Counted from the first letter of the stretch, positions 34,527 through 44,686 are shown. The stretch is DNA of 64,000 bases from Pseudomonas sp. 21 (GCF_000955805.1 NZ_JYOA01000008.1:193372-257371); one strand, 5' to 3'. The notes: generated by a model not told the origin, from the sequence alone. Program-made: numbers and translations.

Positions 34527-35093
34527 TCAGCCGTTGTGTTCTACCTGGACGAAGTGCCGCGTGCCGGCCTCGACGTCATAGATGTGGTAGTTGTTCATCA
34601 TCCGCCCGTAGAGGTGCAGGCTGACCGCGCGCGGGCGGTCGGCAGGGACACCGGTGACGTGGATGTGGTCGGGGTTGGGGACGAAGCTGGTGACCGCGCC
34701 GGGTGGCAGCAGGATCATGCCGCCCTTGACCAGTTCGATGCCCTCGTCGCGGTTGCGGTCGGCGGACAGGCAGACGTAGCTGCGCTCCTCCAGCACGCCC
34801 TCGACTATGCCCACCACGCCCCAGCTGCCGTGGTCGTGTACCGGCGTCCATTGACCCGGCGACCAGACCAGGGCGTAGAGCGACAGGTTGTCGTCCGGCG
34901 CCTGGTAGATCAGGTTGCGCGCATAGTGGAACGGGTCGCTCTGGTAGTGGTGCGCTTCGAGGAAGTCGCCGGCATGGGCGAGCAGCTCCATCATGAAAGG
35001 CGCCAGCGAGGCCACGCACTGGCAGGGTTCGGATTCCTGCCGGCTGAGTTGGGTGGCGTGTTCGATGAAGCGGGCGAGGGTGGCGTGGGGCAT
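34527..35093 (-). CDS. Cysteine dioxygenase-family (thiol dioxygenase) protein
   Basis: 188 residues, cupin fold. Iron ligands His86 and His88 (TPVHDHGSWGVVG) and a third from 'DHIHVTG' (His143 or His145). The family oxidises the thiol of cysteine or 3-mercaptopropionate to a sulfinate using O2 and Fe(II). It differs from the better-known Pseudomonas 3-mercaptopropionate dioxygenase in the active-site loop, so the thiol substrate is uncertain. Stands alone; cytoplasmic. Confidence 0.8.
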   Translation of the reverse strand: MPHATLARFIEHATQLSRQESEPCQCVASLAPFMMELLAHAGDFLEAHHYQSDPFHYARNLIYQAPDDNLSLYALVWSPGQWTPVHDHGSWGVVGIVEGVLEERSYVCLSADRNRDEGIELVKGGMILLPPGAVTSFVPNPDHIHVTGVPADRPRAVSLHLYGRMMNNYHIYDVEAGTRHFVQVEHNG

Positions 35094-35212
35094 GAGCGGT
35101 GCGCTCCGGCAGGCGTTGTCGACACAACGACATCACTCTAGCCGCTTTTGCCGAGCCTGCTCAGAACCGCAGGGCACATGACCCGGCGCGGGTCATCCAC
35201 CCTGCGTGGGGC

Positions 35213-35977
35213 TCAGGCGTCCTTCGGCGCGCGCCGCAGCAGGTAGGTATCCATGATCCAGCCGTTGGCCTCGCGGGCTGCCTGGCGGGTGCGCCGGATG
35301 TCTTCGCCAACCTCGGTGAGCCGCCCGCTGCGGAGGATTTCGTCCGGGGTGCCGACGTAGGCGCCCCAGTAGATTTCCAGTTCCGGATCGTCCAGTTGGC
35401 AGTAGGTATCCTCGGCGTCGAGCATCACCACGACGCTCCCGGCATTGGCCGGGAAGCCTTCGGCCAGGCGACGACCGGTGGTGATCTGCACTGACTGGCC
35501 GATGGCGTTCAGCGGCACCCGGTGGCGTGCGGCGAGGGCCTGCACGCTGGTGATGCCGGGGATCACCTGGTAGTCGAAGTTCACCCGGCCCTCGCGCAGG
35601 ACGGCGTCGAGGATGCGCAGGGTGCTGTCGTAGAGCGAGGGGTCGCCCCAGACCAGGAAGGCACCGCACTGGCCCTCCTGCAGTTCGTCCGCGATCAGGC
35701 GTTCGAACACCTGCTGCTTGGCCTGGTTGAGGTCACGCACCTGCCCGGCGTAGTCGCCTTCGCGGACGCGTTCGGGGCTGTCGGCTTCGACGATGCGGTA
35801 ATCGCTGCGGGAAACGTAGCGCCCGAGGATGTCGCGGCGCAGCTGGAGCAGCTTGTCCTTGCTCGCGCCCTTGTCCATGAGGAAGAACACGTCCGCGCGG
35901 TTCATCGCGTTGATCGCCTGCACGGTGAGGTATTCAGGGTCACCCGCGCCGATGCCGATGATGAGCAGCTGCTTCAT
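35213..35977 (-). CDS. cobF: Precorrin-6A synthase (deacetylating), CobF
   Basis: 254 residues of the tetrapyrrole methylase fold: 'IIGIGAGDPEYLTVQAINAMNRADVFF' at the N-terminus, 'LVWGDPSLYDSTLRILDAVL' and 'FDYQVIPGITSVQALAARHRVPLN' for SAM binding. CobF methylates C1 and removes acetate from precorrin-5 in the aerobic B12 pathway. The start at 35977 removes a non-conserved 12-residue extension. No other cob gene is next to it in this window. Confidence 0.88.
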   Translation of the reverse strand: MKQLLIIGIGAGDPEYLTVQAINAMNRADVFFLMDKGASKDKLLQLRRDILGRYVSRSDYRIVEADSPERVREGDYAGQVRDLNQAKQQVFERLIADELQEGQCGAFLVWGDPSLYDSTLRILDAVLREGRVNFDYQVIPGITSVQALAARHRVPLNAIGQSVQITTGRRLAEGFPANAGSVVVMLDAEDTYCQLDDPELEIYWGAYVGTPDEILRSGRLTEVGEDIRRTRQAAREANGWIMDTYLLRRAPKDA

Positions 35978-36101
35978 GTCTGGTCCTGCGTGCCGTGGAT
36001 CGAAGGGCTTCAAGACTACGCCTGTCCGGCGACGTGCTCATCTGTCGAATCGACGCGCTGTTGTGGGTGTTTGCCGATGGTCCGCTGCGGGCTGAGGCCG
36101 A

Positions 36102-36163
36102 TCGCGGACGGAGTCCGCTCCTACGAATCCGATCTCGTGCGTAGGAGCGGACTCTGTCCGCGA
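36102..36163. repeat. Facing pair of REP-like elements
   Basis: TCGCGGACGGAGTCCGCTCC (36102) and GAGCGGACTCTGTCCGCGA (from 36145) in opposite orientation, separated by 16 bp; a REPIN-like arrangement able to form a long hairpin. Confidence 0.8.
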
Positions 36164-36238
36164 TGGTTCAACGTCGTCGCCCGGTTCGCCTCGGCCAGCG
36201 CTCGACCTCCGGCGCAGCGCAACCGTGGGGCAGGCCGC

Positions 36239-38539
36239 TCAGCCCAGCAGCGCCACGTCCTTGCGCAGCTCGCGGGCGGCCGCGACCATGTTCACCAGCG
36301 CCGCTTCGGTCTCCGGCCAGGCGCGGGTCTTCAGGCCGCAGTCCGGGTTGACCCACAGGCGCTCGGCGGGAATGCGCTGCGCGGCCTTGCGCAGCAGCTT
36401 GACCATCTCGTCCTTGCCCGGCACGCGCGGCGAATGGATGTCGTAGACGCCCGGACCGATCTCGTTGGGGTACTCGAACTTCTCGAAGGCTTCCAGCAGT
36501 TCCATGTCCGAGCGCGAGGTCTCGATGGTGATCACGTCGGCGTCCATGGCGGCGATGGATTCGATCACGTCGTTGAACTCGCTGTAGCACATGTGGGTGT
36601 GGATCTGCGTTTCGTCGCGCACGCCGGAGGCGCACAGGCGGAAGGCTTCGGTGGCCCAGTCGAGGTAGCGACCCCAGTCGCTGCGGCGCAGCGGCAGGCC
36701 TTCGCGGAACGCGGCTTCGTCGATCTGCACGATGCGGATACCGGCGGCCTCCAGGTCGACCACTTCGTCGCGGATAGCCAGGGCCAGCTGGCGAGCCTGG
36801 GTTTCGCGGGAGACGTCCTCGCGCGGGAAGGACCACATCAGCATGGTCACCGGGCCGGTCAGCATGCCTTTCATGACCTTCGTGGTGAGGCTCTGGGCGT
36901 ACCGGATCCACGCCACGGTCATGGCTTGCGGGCGGCTCAGGTCGCCAAAGATCACCGCCGGTTTCACGCAGCGCGAACCGTAGCTCTGCACCCAGCCGAA
37001 GCGGGTGAAGAGGTAGCCGTCGAGCTGCTCGGCGAAGTACTCGACCATGTCGTTGCGCTCGGCCTCGCCGTGCACCAGCACGTCCAGCCCCAGGTTCTCC
37101 TGGATCTCCACGGCATGGCGGATTTCACTGTGCATGGCCTCGGTGTAGTCGGCGGCGCTGAGCTTGCCCTGCCTGAAGGCCTGGCGCGCGAGACGGATCG
37201 CGGAGGTCTGCGGGAAGGAGCCGATGGTGGTGGTGGGGAACTCCGGCAGGTTGAGGCCGGCGCGCTGCTTGACGATGCGCTCGGCGAAAGGCGACCGGCG
37301 CTGGCTGTCCTGCGCATGGACGGCGGCCAGGCGGGCCTTCACTTCCGGCTTGTGAATACGCGGCGAGGCGGCGCGGCTGGCTTGCACGGCGCGGCTCTGC
37401 TCCAGCGCGGCACGGACTTCCGGCGCCTGGGGCTGATTGACGGCGCGGGCGAGCAGGGCGACTTCGGCGCACTTCTGTACGGCGAAGGCCAGCCAGCTTT
37501 TCAGCTCGGTATCCAGCTTGTCCTCGCGCTCCAGGTCCACCGGGCTGTGCAGCAGCGAGCAGGACGGCGCGACCCACAGGCGCTCGCCGACCCGCTCGTG
37601 GGCGTGGCGCAGCACTTCCAGGCTCTTCTCCAGGTCGCAGCGCCAGACATTGCGACCGTTGACCACGCCGAGGGAGAGAATCTTGTAGGCCGGCAGACGG
37701 TCGAGGATGGTCGGGAACTGCTCGGGGGCGCGCACCAGATCGAGGTGCAGTCCGTCCACCGGCAGGCCGGCGGCCAGACCCAGGTTGTCGTCCAGGCCGC
37801 CGAAGTAGGTGGCCACCAGCTTTTTCAGCGGCTCGCCCTGCAGCAGGTTGTAGGTGCGCTCGAAGGCATTCTTCCAGGCTTGCGGCAGGTCGAGGGCGAG
37901 AATCGGCTCGTCGATCTGCACCCACTCCACACCTTGTGCGGCAAGGCGGCGGAAGATCTGGCCGTAGAGCGGCAGCAGGCGCTCGACCAGGTCGAGCTTG
38001 TCGAAGTCAGCCCCTTTGGTCTTGCCCAGCCAGAGATAGGTCAGCGGGCCGATCACCACGGGTTTCACCGCGTGGCCCAGGGCGTGGGCTTCCTCCACTT
38101 CCTCGAACAGCTGCTCCCAGCTCAGTTCGAACTGCTGGTCAGCGCTGAACTCGGGGACGAGGTAGTGGTAGTTGGTGTCGAACCACTTGGTCATTTCCTG
38201 CGCGTGGGCGCCGCCGCAGCAACTATCACTGACTCCGCGCGCCATGGCGAACAGCGTCTGCAGGGTCGGCTTGGCATCGCCATGGGGGCGGAAGCGCTCG
38301 GGGATCACGCCGAAGGTCAGCGAGTGGGTCAGCACCTGGTCGTACCAGGCGAAGTCGCCCACCGGCAGCAGCTCGATGCCGGCGTTCTTCTGCACCTGCC
38401 AGTGGGCGGCACGCAGCTCGCTGCCAACGGCGCGCAGCCCGGCTTCGTCCAGTTCGCCCTTCCAGAAGGCCTCCTGGGCTTTCTTCAGCTCGCGGTCGCG
38501 GCCGATGCGGGGAAAGCCGAGGTTGTGTGCCAGTGCCAT
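36239..38539 (-). CDS. metE: Cobalamin-independent methionine synthase (MetE)
   Basis: 766 residues, full family length. N-terminal '[23 protein letters not shown]' and C-terminal '[17 protein letters not shown]' mark the two barrels. Zinc ligands: His and Cys of '[11 protein letters not shown]', the Glu near '[11 protein letters not shown]', and Cys of '[10 protein letters not shown]'. It transfers the methyl of 5-methyltetrahydropteroyl-polyglutamate to homocysteine. [10 protein letters not shown] at 38539 is the natural start. The upstream region has TGAA/TTCA words but no clean MetR box and is too short for a cobalamin riboswitch. Confidence 0.96.
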   Translation of the reverse strand: MALAHNLGFPRIGRDRELKKAQEAFWKGELDEAGLRAVGSELRAAHWQVQKNAGIELLPVGDFAWYDQVLTHSLTFGVIPERFRPHGDAKPTLQTLFAMARGVSDSCCGGAHAQEMTKWFDTNYHYLVPEFSADQQFELSWEQLFEEVEEAHALGHAVKPVVIGPLTYLWLGKTKGADFDKLDLVERLLPLYGQIFRRLAAQGVEWVQIDEPILALDLPQAWKNAFERTYNLLQGEPLKKLVATYFGGLDDNLGLAAGLPVDGLHLDLVRAPEQFPTILDRLPAYKILSLGVVNGRNVWRCDLEKSLEVLRHAHERVGERLWVAPSCSLLHSPVDLEREDKLDTELKSWLAFAVQKCAEVALLARAVNQPQAPEVRAALEQSRAVQASRAASPRIHKPEVKARLAAVHAQDSQRRSPFAERIVKQRAGLNLPEFPTTTIGSFPQTSAIRLARQAFRQGKLSAADYTEAMHSEIRHAVEIQENLGLDVLVHGEAERNDMVEYFAEQLDGYLFTRFGWVQSYGSRCVKPAVIFGDLSRPQAMTVAWIRYAQSLTTKVMKGMLTGPVTMLMWSFPREDVSRETQARQLALAIRDEVVDLEAAGIRIVQIDEAAFREGLPLRRSDWGRYLDWATEAFRLCASGVRDETQIHTHMCYSEFNDVIESIAAMDADVITIETSRSDMELLEAFEKFEYPNEIGPGVYDIHSPRVPGKDEMVKLLRKAAQRIPAERLWVNPDCGLKTRAWPETEAALVNMVAAARELRKDVALLG

Positions 38540-38655
38540 GTGAATCTCTCCATTGAATCAGCGAATGGCGAGATTCTCCCGGCGGCCTCTTCATGAGACA
38601 AACTCAATGTTTTCGTGATGAACACAAGAAATCTTCACGTTGAAGGTTCACTCCC

Positions 38656-38684
38656 TGTAGGAGCGGGCCATGCCCGCGATCGCG
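38656..38684. repeat. REP-like element (GAGCGGGCCATGCCCGCGAT type)
   Basis: Third variant of the palindromic family, between the metE promoter and the AraC-regulator stop. Confidence 0.7.
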
Positions 38685-38711
38685 CGCTCCTGCAGGTTGG
38701 TACGCGACCGC

Positions 38712-39506
38712 CTACCCACCCGTCCGCATCTGCCGCGCCAGGGCACCCGGCGAGGTCCCGAGCTGACGCTGAAACAGCTCGATGAAAGCCGAGGTGGATT
38801 CATAGCCCAGCTCACCGGCGATCAGCGTCACCGACTCGCCGCGCTCCAGCCTTGGCAGGGCCGCCAGCAGGCGCACGCGTTCGCGCCATTCGCGGAACGA
38901 CAGCCCGGTCTCGTCGCGGAACAGCCGCGCCAGGGTGCGCCGCGAGGCGCCGACGCGCTGTGCCCAGTCCTCGATGCCCAGGCGCTCGCCGGGGTGTTCC
39001 TGCAGGTGATCGGTGACCCGCCGCAGGCGGGCATCGCGCGGCAGCAGCAGGTCCAGGCCGGAATCCGGCGCAGTGTGCAACTCATCCACCAGCACCTGCA
39101 TCAGCCGGGCTTCCGGCCCCTCGTCGGGGTAGTCGCTGGCGAATTCGCTGGCGCGCTGGATGAGGTTGTCCAGCAGTGGCGAAATCTCCACGACGCGGCA
39201 CGGCCCCAGCCCGGCGGCGATCTCCGGGGCCAGGTAGAAACTGCGGAACACCACGGCCGTGCGTGCCCGCACGCTGTGCGTCACCCCCGCTGGCAGCCAC
39301 ATGGCGCGACGGGGCGGGATGAGGCAGGCATGCTGCTCAGTGCTGGCCTCCAGCACTCCGCTGGCGGCGTACATCAGCTGGCCCCAGGGATGGGTATGCG
39401 GCTCCACGCGGTGGCCGGCCGGCATGTCGAAGGCGCGCAGCCAGACCGGCCGGGGCAGGGCGGCGAAGCCGGGAAGCGCCAGGGGATCCTGTCCCGTCGA
39501 CGGCAT
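38712..39506 (-). CDS. AraC-family transcriptional regulator with cupin sensor
   Basis: 264 residues. Cupin at the N-terminus (HRVEPHTHPWGQLMYAASGV, 'AMWLPAGVTHSV'), then an AraC DNA-binding domain 'LGIEDWAQRVGASRRTLARLFRDETGLSFREWRERVRLLAAL...GYESTSAFIELFQRQLGTSPG'. The domain order is that of NimR/YdeO-type regulators, which often control a neighbouring efflux or metabolic gene. Target unknown; the nearest divergent gene is the PanB paralogue 86 bp away. Confidence 0.88.
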   Translation of the reverse strand: MPSTGQDPLALPGFAALPRPVWLRAFDMPAGHRVEPHTHPWGQLMYAASGVLEASTEQHACLIPPRRAMWLPAGVTHSVRARTAVVFRSFYLAPEIAAGLGPCRVVEISPLLDNLIQRASEFASDYPDEGPEARLMQVLVDELHTAPDSGLDLLLPRDARLRRVTDHLQEHPGERLGIEDWAQRVGASRRTLARLFRDETGLSFREWRERVRLLAALPRLERGESVTLIAGELGYESTSAFIELFQRQLGTSPGALARQMRTGG

Positions 39507-39592
39507 AGCTTGTCTCTCTCACGGAAGTGGGCCACTTGACGCCGATGGTAGCGTCTTCCCCGAGCAATATCAGCCCGTGAAGAGGAAACCGC

Positions 39593-40417
39593 ATGAGCAG
39601 CCATCGCCCGCAACATCGCCTGTCCGTCCTGGAGATTCGCCAACGCCGCGAACCCGGCAGCCTGGTCGTGCTGACCGCCTACTCGGCGCCCATGGCGCGT
39701 TTGCTCGACCCGCACGTCGACGTGCTGCTGGTGGGGGATTCGCTGGGCATGGTGCTCTACGGCCTGCCGGACACGCTGGCCGTCAGCCTGGACACCATGA
39801 TTGCCCATGGCGCCGCGGTGGCCCGTGGCTCGCAACGGGCGTGCGTGGTGGTGGACCTGCCCTTCGCCAGTTACCAGGCCTCGCCGCAGCAGGCGTTCCT
39901 CGCCGCCGCGCGGGTGCTCGCCGAAAGTGGCGCGCAGGCGGTGAAGCTGGAAGGCGGCGCGGAAATGGCCGAGACCATCGCCTTCCTGGTCGAGCGGGGT
40001 ATTCCGGTGATGGCGCATATCGGCCTGACGCCGCAGAAGGTCAACGCCCTGGGCGGCTTCAAGGTGCAGGGCAAGGAAGAAGCCGGTGCGGCTCGGGTGC
40101 TGCGCGATGCCGAAGCAGTGGCGTTAGCCGGGGCGTTCAGCGTGGTGCTCGAAGGCGTGCTGGAGCCGGTGGCGCGACAGGTCTGCGAGCGACTGGAAAT
40201 CCCGGTGATCGGTATCGGCGCGTCACCTGCCTGCGTCGGGCAGGTGCTGGTGACCGAAGACATGCTGGGACTTTCCGGCGAGCAGATTCCGCGCTTCGCG
40301 CAGCAGTACGTACGGGTGGACGAGCTGATCGGCGCGGCGGCCGAGCGTTTTGCCGGCGAGGTGCGTGAGCGCCGGTTCCCGCAGGCGCGGCATTGTTTCG
40401 GGATGGCGAAGGACTGA
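39593..40417 (+). CDS. panB: 3-methyl-2-oxobutanoate hydroxymethyltransferase (PanB family)
   Basis: 274 residues. '[33 protein letters not shown]' carries the Mg2+-binding Asp, '[33 protein letters not shown]' the catalytic Glu region, and '[25 protein letters not shown]' the C-terminal substrate loop. The reaction adds a hydroxymethyl group from methylene-THF to ketoisovalerate, the first step to pantothenate. It is not next to panC, so this may be a second PanB copy rather than the pathway enzyme. Divergent from an AraC regulator. Confidence 0.85.
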   Translation: MSSHRPQHRLSVLEIRQRREPGSLVVLTAYSAPMARLLDPHVDVLLVGDSLGMVLYGLPDTLAVSLDTMIAHGAAVARGSQRACVVVDLPFASYQASPQQAFLAAARVLAESGAQAVKLEGGAEMAETIAFLVERGIPVMAHIGLTPQKVNALGGFKVQGKEEAGAARVLRDAEAVALAGAFSVVLEGVLEPVARQVCERLEIPVIGIGASPACVGQVLVTEDMLGLSGEQIPRFAQQYVRVDELIGAAAERFAGEVRERRFPQARHCFGMAKD

Positions 40418-40430
40418 GTCCGGTGCGCCA

Positions 40431-40456
40431 GCCCTGCCGACGGGGCGCGGCAGGGC
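40431..40456. terminator. Hairpin between convergent genes
   Basis: GCCCTGCC / GGCAGGGC stem with a 10-nt loop, 14 bp after the PanB stop and 16 bp before the end of the export operon. No T-tract on either side, so a weak or bidirectional terminator at best. Confidence 0.4.
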
Positions 40457-40471
40457 CGGCTCATGGCGACG

Positions 40472-42571
40472 CTAGAAGCCGCTCTCGCGCAGGGCGACCG
40501 CCAGCAGTCGGGTGAAACCTTCGCCCAGCCAGCTGCGCCGGGCGCCCTCGATCTGCAGGTGCCCGCGGGTCTCGTGCAGGCCGGGCGGTGCGCCTTCGAG
40601 CTTCACCAGTACATGGAACAGCGCCGGGTTGGGCACCAGCGCCTCGCCCTGCGGGTTGACGTTCAGCGGGCCGCCGTAGCGCGAGGCGAGCATCGGCTGT
40701 TCCAGCTGGCTGATGCGCGTGGTGCCGATCAGCACCACCTGGCCCTCGATGGGGCGTGGCACGCCTTCGGGGTAGAAACGCACATGGCCGCCGTCGGTGA
40801 GGCGCTGCACTTCGTCCTGCTTGACGTAGGCGTCCACCAGCCAGTGCTGCGGGTCTACCAGCACACCGATGGGCTCGCGGGTGTTGATCCACTGGCCGGG
40901 CTTCCAGTCCGGGTTGACGTCCATCCAGCGCCCGGCGAACGGAGCCTGCAGGTTGAGGCGGGCCATCTCGTTGCGGGCGGCGCGGGCCTGCTGGTACTCC
41001 ACGCCCAGGCGCTGGCGGGTGACGGCTTCCTCGGTCAGCCCGGACGGGTCGGCCAGCATGCCCGCCAGCCGCCCCTGGTAACCGCGGATGCTCGCCTCGC
41101 TGCCGGCCACCTTGGCGGCGATATCGGGCTCTTCCATCACCGCCAGGGTTTCGCCCTTGCCGACTTCGCCGCCCGGGCGCAGGTCGCGCAGCAGCGCCGG
41201 GAAGGGCGCGTAGACGTGCAGCTGCTGCGCCGCGCGCGCCACGCCCATGGCGTGCACCTGGGTGCGCCAGGGGATTGCGAGCAGCAGGACAATGGCACCG
41301 AGCAGCGCGAGGAACACCAGCTTGCGCCGCGGCTTCACTTCCGCGCGGCGCTGCCACCAGACCTTGAGTTCACGCCACACGGGCTGAACGATGAACCAGC
41401 TGATTTCCACGGCGAACAGAAAGATCCCCAGCAGTTTGAAGAAGAAGTAATAGACCGCCACGGCGATGCCGAGGAACAGCAGCAGGCGGTAGACCCAGGT
41501 ACCGAAGGCGAAGGCCACCAGCGCTCGGCGCTTGCCGGTGGGGAAGTGCTCGGGCCAGGGCTCGTCCAGCCCCAGCAGGTTGCGCCGCAGTGTGGTGCGC
41601 GCCAGGGCGCCGGCGCGTTCGTGCAGGTTGGGGAAGTCCAGCAGGTCGGAGAAGATGAAGTAGCCGTCGAAGCGCATGAAGGGGCTGGCGTTCAGCGCCA
41701 GCGACAGCGCCCAACTGGTGGTCGCCAGGTACAGCAGGGCATTGCGCAGCGGGCCGGGGTCGGCCAGCGCCCAGCCCAGCGTCGACAGCCCGGCCAGGCC
41801 CAGCTCGGTAATGATCCCGGCGCTGGCGATCGCCAGGCGCTGGCGGTTGCTGCGCAGCTTCCAGCTCTCGCCGGTGTCGGTGTAGAGCATCGGCCACATC
41901 ACCACGAAGGCAATGCCCATGTGCGCCACCTTCAGCCCCAGCCGCGTCGCCACCAGCGCGTGGCCCAGCTCGTGCAGCGTCTTCGCCACCACCAGCGCGG
42001 CGGCAAAGCTGAGCAGGCCCTCGAAGGAGAAGGACTCCACCACGTCGTGGGTGAAGGTGTCCCACTGGTGTGCCACCAGCACGATGCCGGCCAGGCTGAG
42101 CAGCAGCACCAGCATCGCCACGTAGCGGTTGAACAGCCAGTCGAGGCTGCCGGCGATGGCGCGCAGGAAGCGTTGCGGGCGCAGCAGCGGAATGCGGAAG
42201 AACAGGTAGTGGTGCAGCCACCAGTTCCAGGTCGTCCATTGCTTGCCTTCGCTGCGCGCGGCCAGCCGCGCCAGCGCCTCGGGGCCAGGGCGCAGCAGTT
42301 GGTGGTGTTCGAGGAACTGGCGGAAACCCAGCACCTGCTCGGCGTCGGGCTTGAGCGCGGTCTGCTCGGCGATCTGCTCGCTGATCTGCCGGGGCGTCTG
42401 CTCCCAGCGCAGCAGGCACTCGAACTCCAGCCAGCCGATGCGGTAGAAGCGATTGAGCACGCTGTCCTGGATCACCCACACCGGTTCGCCGTCCGGGCCG
42501 GGCGCGGCTTCGTCCAGGCGCAGGTCGTCGCGCAGCGGCGGGGTGGGCAGGTCTTCGGCGGCAATGTCCAT
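40472..42571 (-). CDS. PqqD-like / M50 site-2-protease-type / HlyD-like fusion protein
   Basis: 699 residues. Residues ~28-95 look like a PqqD/RRE-type domain (VWVIQDSVLNRFYRIGWLEF). A polytopic membrane domain follows, with the zinc-protease motif H200-E-L-G-H204 and the partner N294-x7-D302 (NASPFMRFDGY), both features of M50 proteases. A further membrane helix near 430-450 leads to a periplasmic HlyD/biotinyl-lipoyl-like part (YAPFPALLRDLRPGGEVGKGETLAVMEE). Last gene of the adhesin export operon, 5 bp after the preceding stop. Probably binds and possibly cleaves the exported adhesin; no ABC ATPase is present to do the work of a type I system. Confidence 0.85.
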   Translation of the reverse strand: MDIAAEDLPTPPLRDDLRLDEAAPGPDGEPVWVIQDSVLNRFYRIGWLEFECLLRWEQTPRQISEQIAEQTALKPDAEQVLGFRQFLEHHQLLRPGPEALARLAARSEGKQWTTWNWWLHHYLFFRIPLLRPQRFLRAIAGSLDWLFNRYVAMLVLLLSLAGIVLVAHQWDTFTHDVVESFSFEGLLSFAAALVVAKTLHELGHALVATRLGLKVAHMGIAFVVMWPMLYTDTGESWKLRSNRQRLAIASAGIITELGLAGLSTLGWALADPGPLRNALLYLATTSWALSLALNASPFMRFDGYFIFSDLLDFPNLHERAGALARTTLRRNLLGLDEPWPEHFPTGKRRALVAFAFGTWVYRLLLFLGIAVAVYYFFFKLLGIFLFAVEISWFIVQPVWRELKVWWQRRAEVKPRRKLVFLALLGAIVLLLAIPWRTQVHAMGVARAAQQLHVYAPFPALLRDLRPGGEVGKGETLAVMEEPDIAAKVAGSEASIRGYQGRLAGMLADPSGLTEEAVTRQRLGVEYQQARAARNEMARLNLQAPFAGRWMDVNPDWKPGQWINTREPIGVLVDPQHWLVDAYVKQDEVQRLTDGGHVRFYPEGVPRPIEGQVVLIGTTRISQLEQPMLASRYGGPLNVNPQGEALVPNPALFHVLVKLEGAPPGLHETRGHLQIEGARRSWLGEGFTRLLAVALRESGF

Positions 42572-42576
42572 CGCCG

Positions 42577-43917
42577 CTACCAGCCGGTCCAGGCGCGCAG
42601 CGACGCCAGCGGACGGCGCAGCAGGTAGTAGCCGAGCACCACGCGTTCGCCATAGAGCTTGGCGGTGCCGTGCAGGCCCAGGCGCGCATGGGGCGGGGCG
42701 TCCTGCACGCTGGCCAGCAGACGGTAGGAGGCCACGCCTTCATCGCTGGGCTTGGCCTGGTAGCTGGTGTCGAGGATTTCCCCGTGCAGCGGGTCGAGCG
42801 GATAAGCCGTGAGGAACAGCGCCACTTTCGCGCCCGGCTCCAGGGCGATGGCATCGGCCACCGGCAGCTGGATGCGCATGCCCGGCGCCTTCGGGTCGGC
42901 GATCTGCAGGATGCGTTCGCCGGTCACCACCGGCTTGCCCAGCCAGTCGTTCGGGTCGCTGTACACGGCCACGCCGGCGCGCGGCGCGAGCACGCGAGTG
43001 CGTGCCAGCTGCGCCTGCACGGCGGCCAGTTCGGCGCGGCGCTGGCGGGAGCGGCCGTCGAGCACCGACAGTTCGCTCTTGCTCTGCGGGTTGTCGAAGG
43101 CGCGCTGGCTGGCGGCCATGAGTTCGGCGTCGGCCACGGCGACTTCCTTGGCCAGCACGTCGGCGCGGCTGCGCAGGGTGGTTTCGTCCAGTTCGAAGAG
43201 CGGTGTGCCGACCTCGACGCTCTGGTTCGGGCGCACCAGCATCTTGACGATCACGCCGTCGATGGGCGAGCTGATCACCTGTGCATTGCGCGAGACGATT
43301 TCCGCCGGCGCCAGGGCGGTCTGCCGCACCGGGATCAGCAGCAGCGCCGCCAGTGCGACCACGCCGACCAGCACCTGGCGCTTGCTCGGTCGCCAGTAGC
43401 GCAGGCGGGTGCGCGGCCCGAACGCTGCCCAGGCGTGCGCCCAGGTCTGCCAGATGCCCTGCAGCAGCGGTTGCAGGTTGCGCGCCGGTGCTTCGTCGAG
43501 CAGGAACAGCACCAGCCCCAGGCGCTTGCCGGCGCGGTCGTGCAGCGGCACGCACCAGAGCCCGGCGGGCCACCATTCGCTCCAGCCTTCGGCGATGTCG
43601 GCTGGCGGTTCGATGGCGTCGCGGGCCAGCCAGGTGGGCGTGGCATCGGGTATCTGCGCGGCGACCCAGCGGCTGGCGCGTTCCAGCCAGACCAGGTAGG
43701 GCGAGTCTTCCGTGGGCTTGGCCAGGCCGGACACCGCCAGCAGCTCGTTGCGCGACTCATGGCAGGCGAACACCAGCGCCTGGTGGAAGCGCAGCAGCGG
43801 GAACAGGTCGTTGGCGATGCTGAAGGCGAGCGCGCCGAGGGAATCGGCCGTCAGCGCCTTGTCGCGCACATTGGCCAGGCTCAGCAGCAGCTGGGGGGGC
43901 GGCAGCAGCTCACTCAT
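42577..43917 (-). CDS. HlyD-family adaptor with an N-terminal GAF-like domain
   Basis: 446 residues. The first ~165 are cytoplasmic and GAF-like (LLRFHQALVFACHESRNELLAVSGL). One membrane helix follows (~190-208, VLVGVVALAALLLIPV). Then a membrane-fusion-protein body: 'ISSPIDGVIVKMLVRPNQSVEVGTPLFELDETTLRSRADVLAKEV', coiled coil, and a second lipoyl half 'VLAPRAGVAVY'. It would bridge inner membrane and TolC. A sensory-type domain on an adaptor is unusual. Overlaps the upstream adaptor gene by 8 bp. Confidence 0.8.
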   Translation of the reverse strand: MSELLPPPQLLLSLANVRDKALTADSLGALAFSIANDLFPLLRFHQALVFACHESRNELLAVSGLAKPTEDSPYLVWLERASRWVAAQIPDATPTWLARDAIEPPADIAEGWSEWWPAGLWCVPLHDRAGKRLGLVLFLLDEAPARNLQPLLQGIWQTWAHAWAAFGPRTRLRYWRPSKRQVLVGVVALAALLLIPVRQTALAPAEIVSRNAQVISSPIDGVIVKMLVRPNQSVEVGTPLFELDETTLRSRADVLAKEVAVADAELMAASQRAFDNPQSKSELSVLDGRSRQRRAELAAVQAQLARTRVLAPRAGVAVYSDPNDWLGKPVVTGERILQIADPKAPGMRIQLPVADAIALEPGAKVALFLTAYPLDPLHGEILDTSYQAKPSDEGVASYRLLASVQDAPPHARLGLHGTAKLYGERVVLGYYLLRRPLASLRAWTGW

Positions 43918-44686
43918 GGCTTTCGGGGAAGCGCGCGACCCCGCTCATGCCGGCGATCAGTTCGGGGTAGCTGGCATCCAGCTTCGCTTCCAGCTCCACG
44001 GTCTGCGCCACGGCGTCGACCCGCGCGTTGATCACGCTGACCTTGGCCGGGTAGTGCTTGCCGGTTTCATGGATGTCCACTTCCAGCGGCATGTCCGGGC
44101 GCAGGCTGGGCAGCATGGAGGACGGCACGTTGAGACGGACCTTCAGCGCGCCGTCGCTGACCAGGTCGAACAGCGGCGTACCGGCCGTCACCGTCTGGTA
44201 CGGCTTGACGTAGACCTTGGCGATGCGCCCGGAGAAGGGCGCATCGACCAGGCAGTAGCCGGCCTGGGCGCGGGCCAGGGTGAGGGCGCCGTCGGCCTTC
44301 TGCACCTCGGTGTTGGCCATGGCGACTTCGAGGTCACCCACCGCATCGAGCTTGCGCAGGTTCTGCTTGGCGGCGAGGTTGGAGCGGGCCATGTTCAGTT
44401 CGGCGGCGGCGACCTTGGCGCGGGCGTTGACTTCCACGCAGTTGAGCTGGGCCAGCTCGGCGTCCTTGGCGACCTTGTCGCCGAGGCTCGCCTTGAGCGC
44501 GCCGAGGGTGCCGTTCATTTGCGCGGAGAGGGTGGTTTCCAGGTTGGACACCAGCAGCACGCGGATGGCGCCGGGGTCCTGGTTGTCGGGCGGTGGCGGC
44601 AGGCCGCTGGTGGCGTCATCGGCCAGCGCCGGCTGGAGCAGCATCAGGCATAGCGGGAGGAGCAGGTACGGCTTACTGCGCGGCAT
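43910..44686 (-). CDS. Periplasmic HlyD/RND-type adaptor subunit
   Basis: 258 residues: signal peptide MPRSKPYLLLPLCLMLLQPALA, then a short membrane-fusion fold with lipoyl halves around an alpha hairpin ('NGTLGALKASLGDKVAKDAELAQLN' and 'VDAPFSGRIAKVYVKPYQTVTAGTPLFDLV') and a beta-barrel region. It lacks a membrane anchor, unlike the other adaptor, so the two probably assemble together. Overlaps the TolC-like gene by 14 bp. Confidence 0.82.
   Translation of the reverse strand: MPRSKPYLLLPLCLMLLQPALADDATSGLPPPPDNQDPGAIRVLLVSNLETTLSAQMNGTLGALKASLGDKVAKDAELAQLNCVEVNARAKVAAAELNMARSNLAAKQNLRKLDAVGDLEVAMANTEVQKADGALTLARAQAGYCLVDAPFSGRIAKVYVKPYQTVTAGTPLFDLVSDGALKVRLNVPSSMLPSLRPDMPLEVDIHETGKHYPAKVSVINARVDAVAQTVELEAKLDASYPELIAGMSGVARFPESHE

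Noticed and set aside
35522..38596. A 1024-codon plus-strand open frame
   Set aside because: Antisense to cobF and metE, both of which are unmistakable on the minus strand.
38540..38711. Cobalamin riboswitch or clear MetR box before metE
   Set aside because: The region is too short and lacks a B12-box-like core. TGAA and TTCA words are present but not with the 5-bp spacing of a MetR site.
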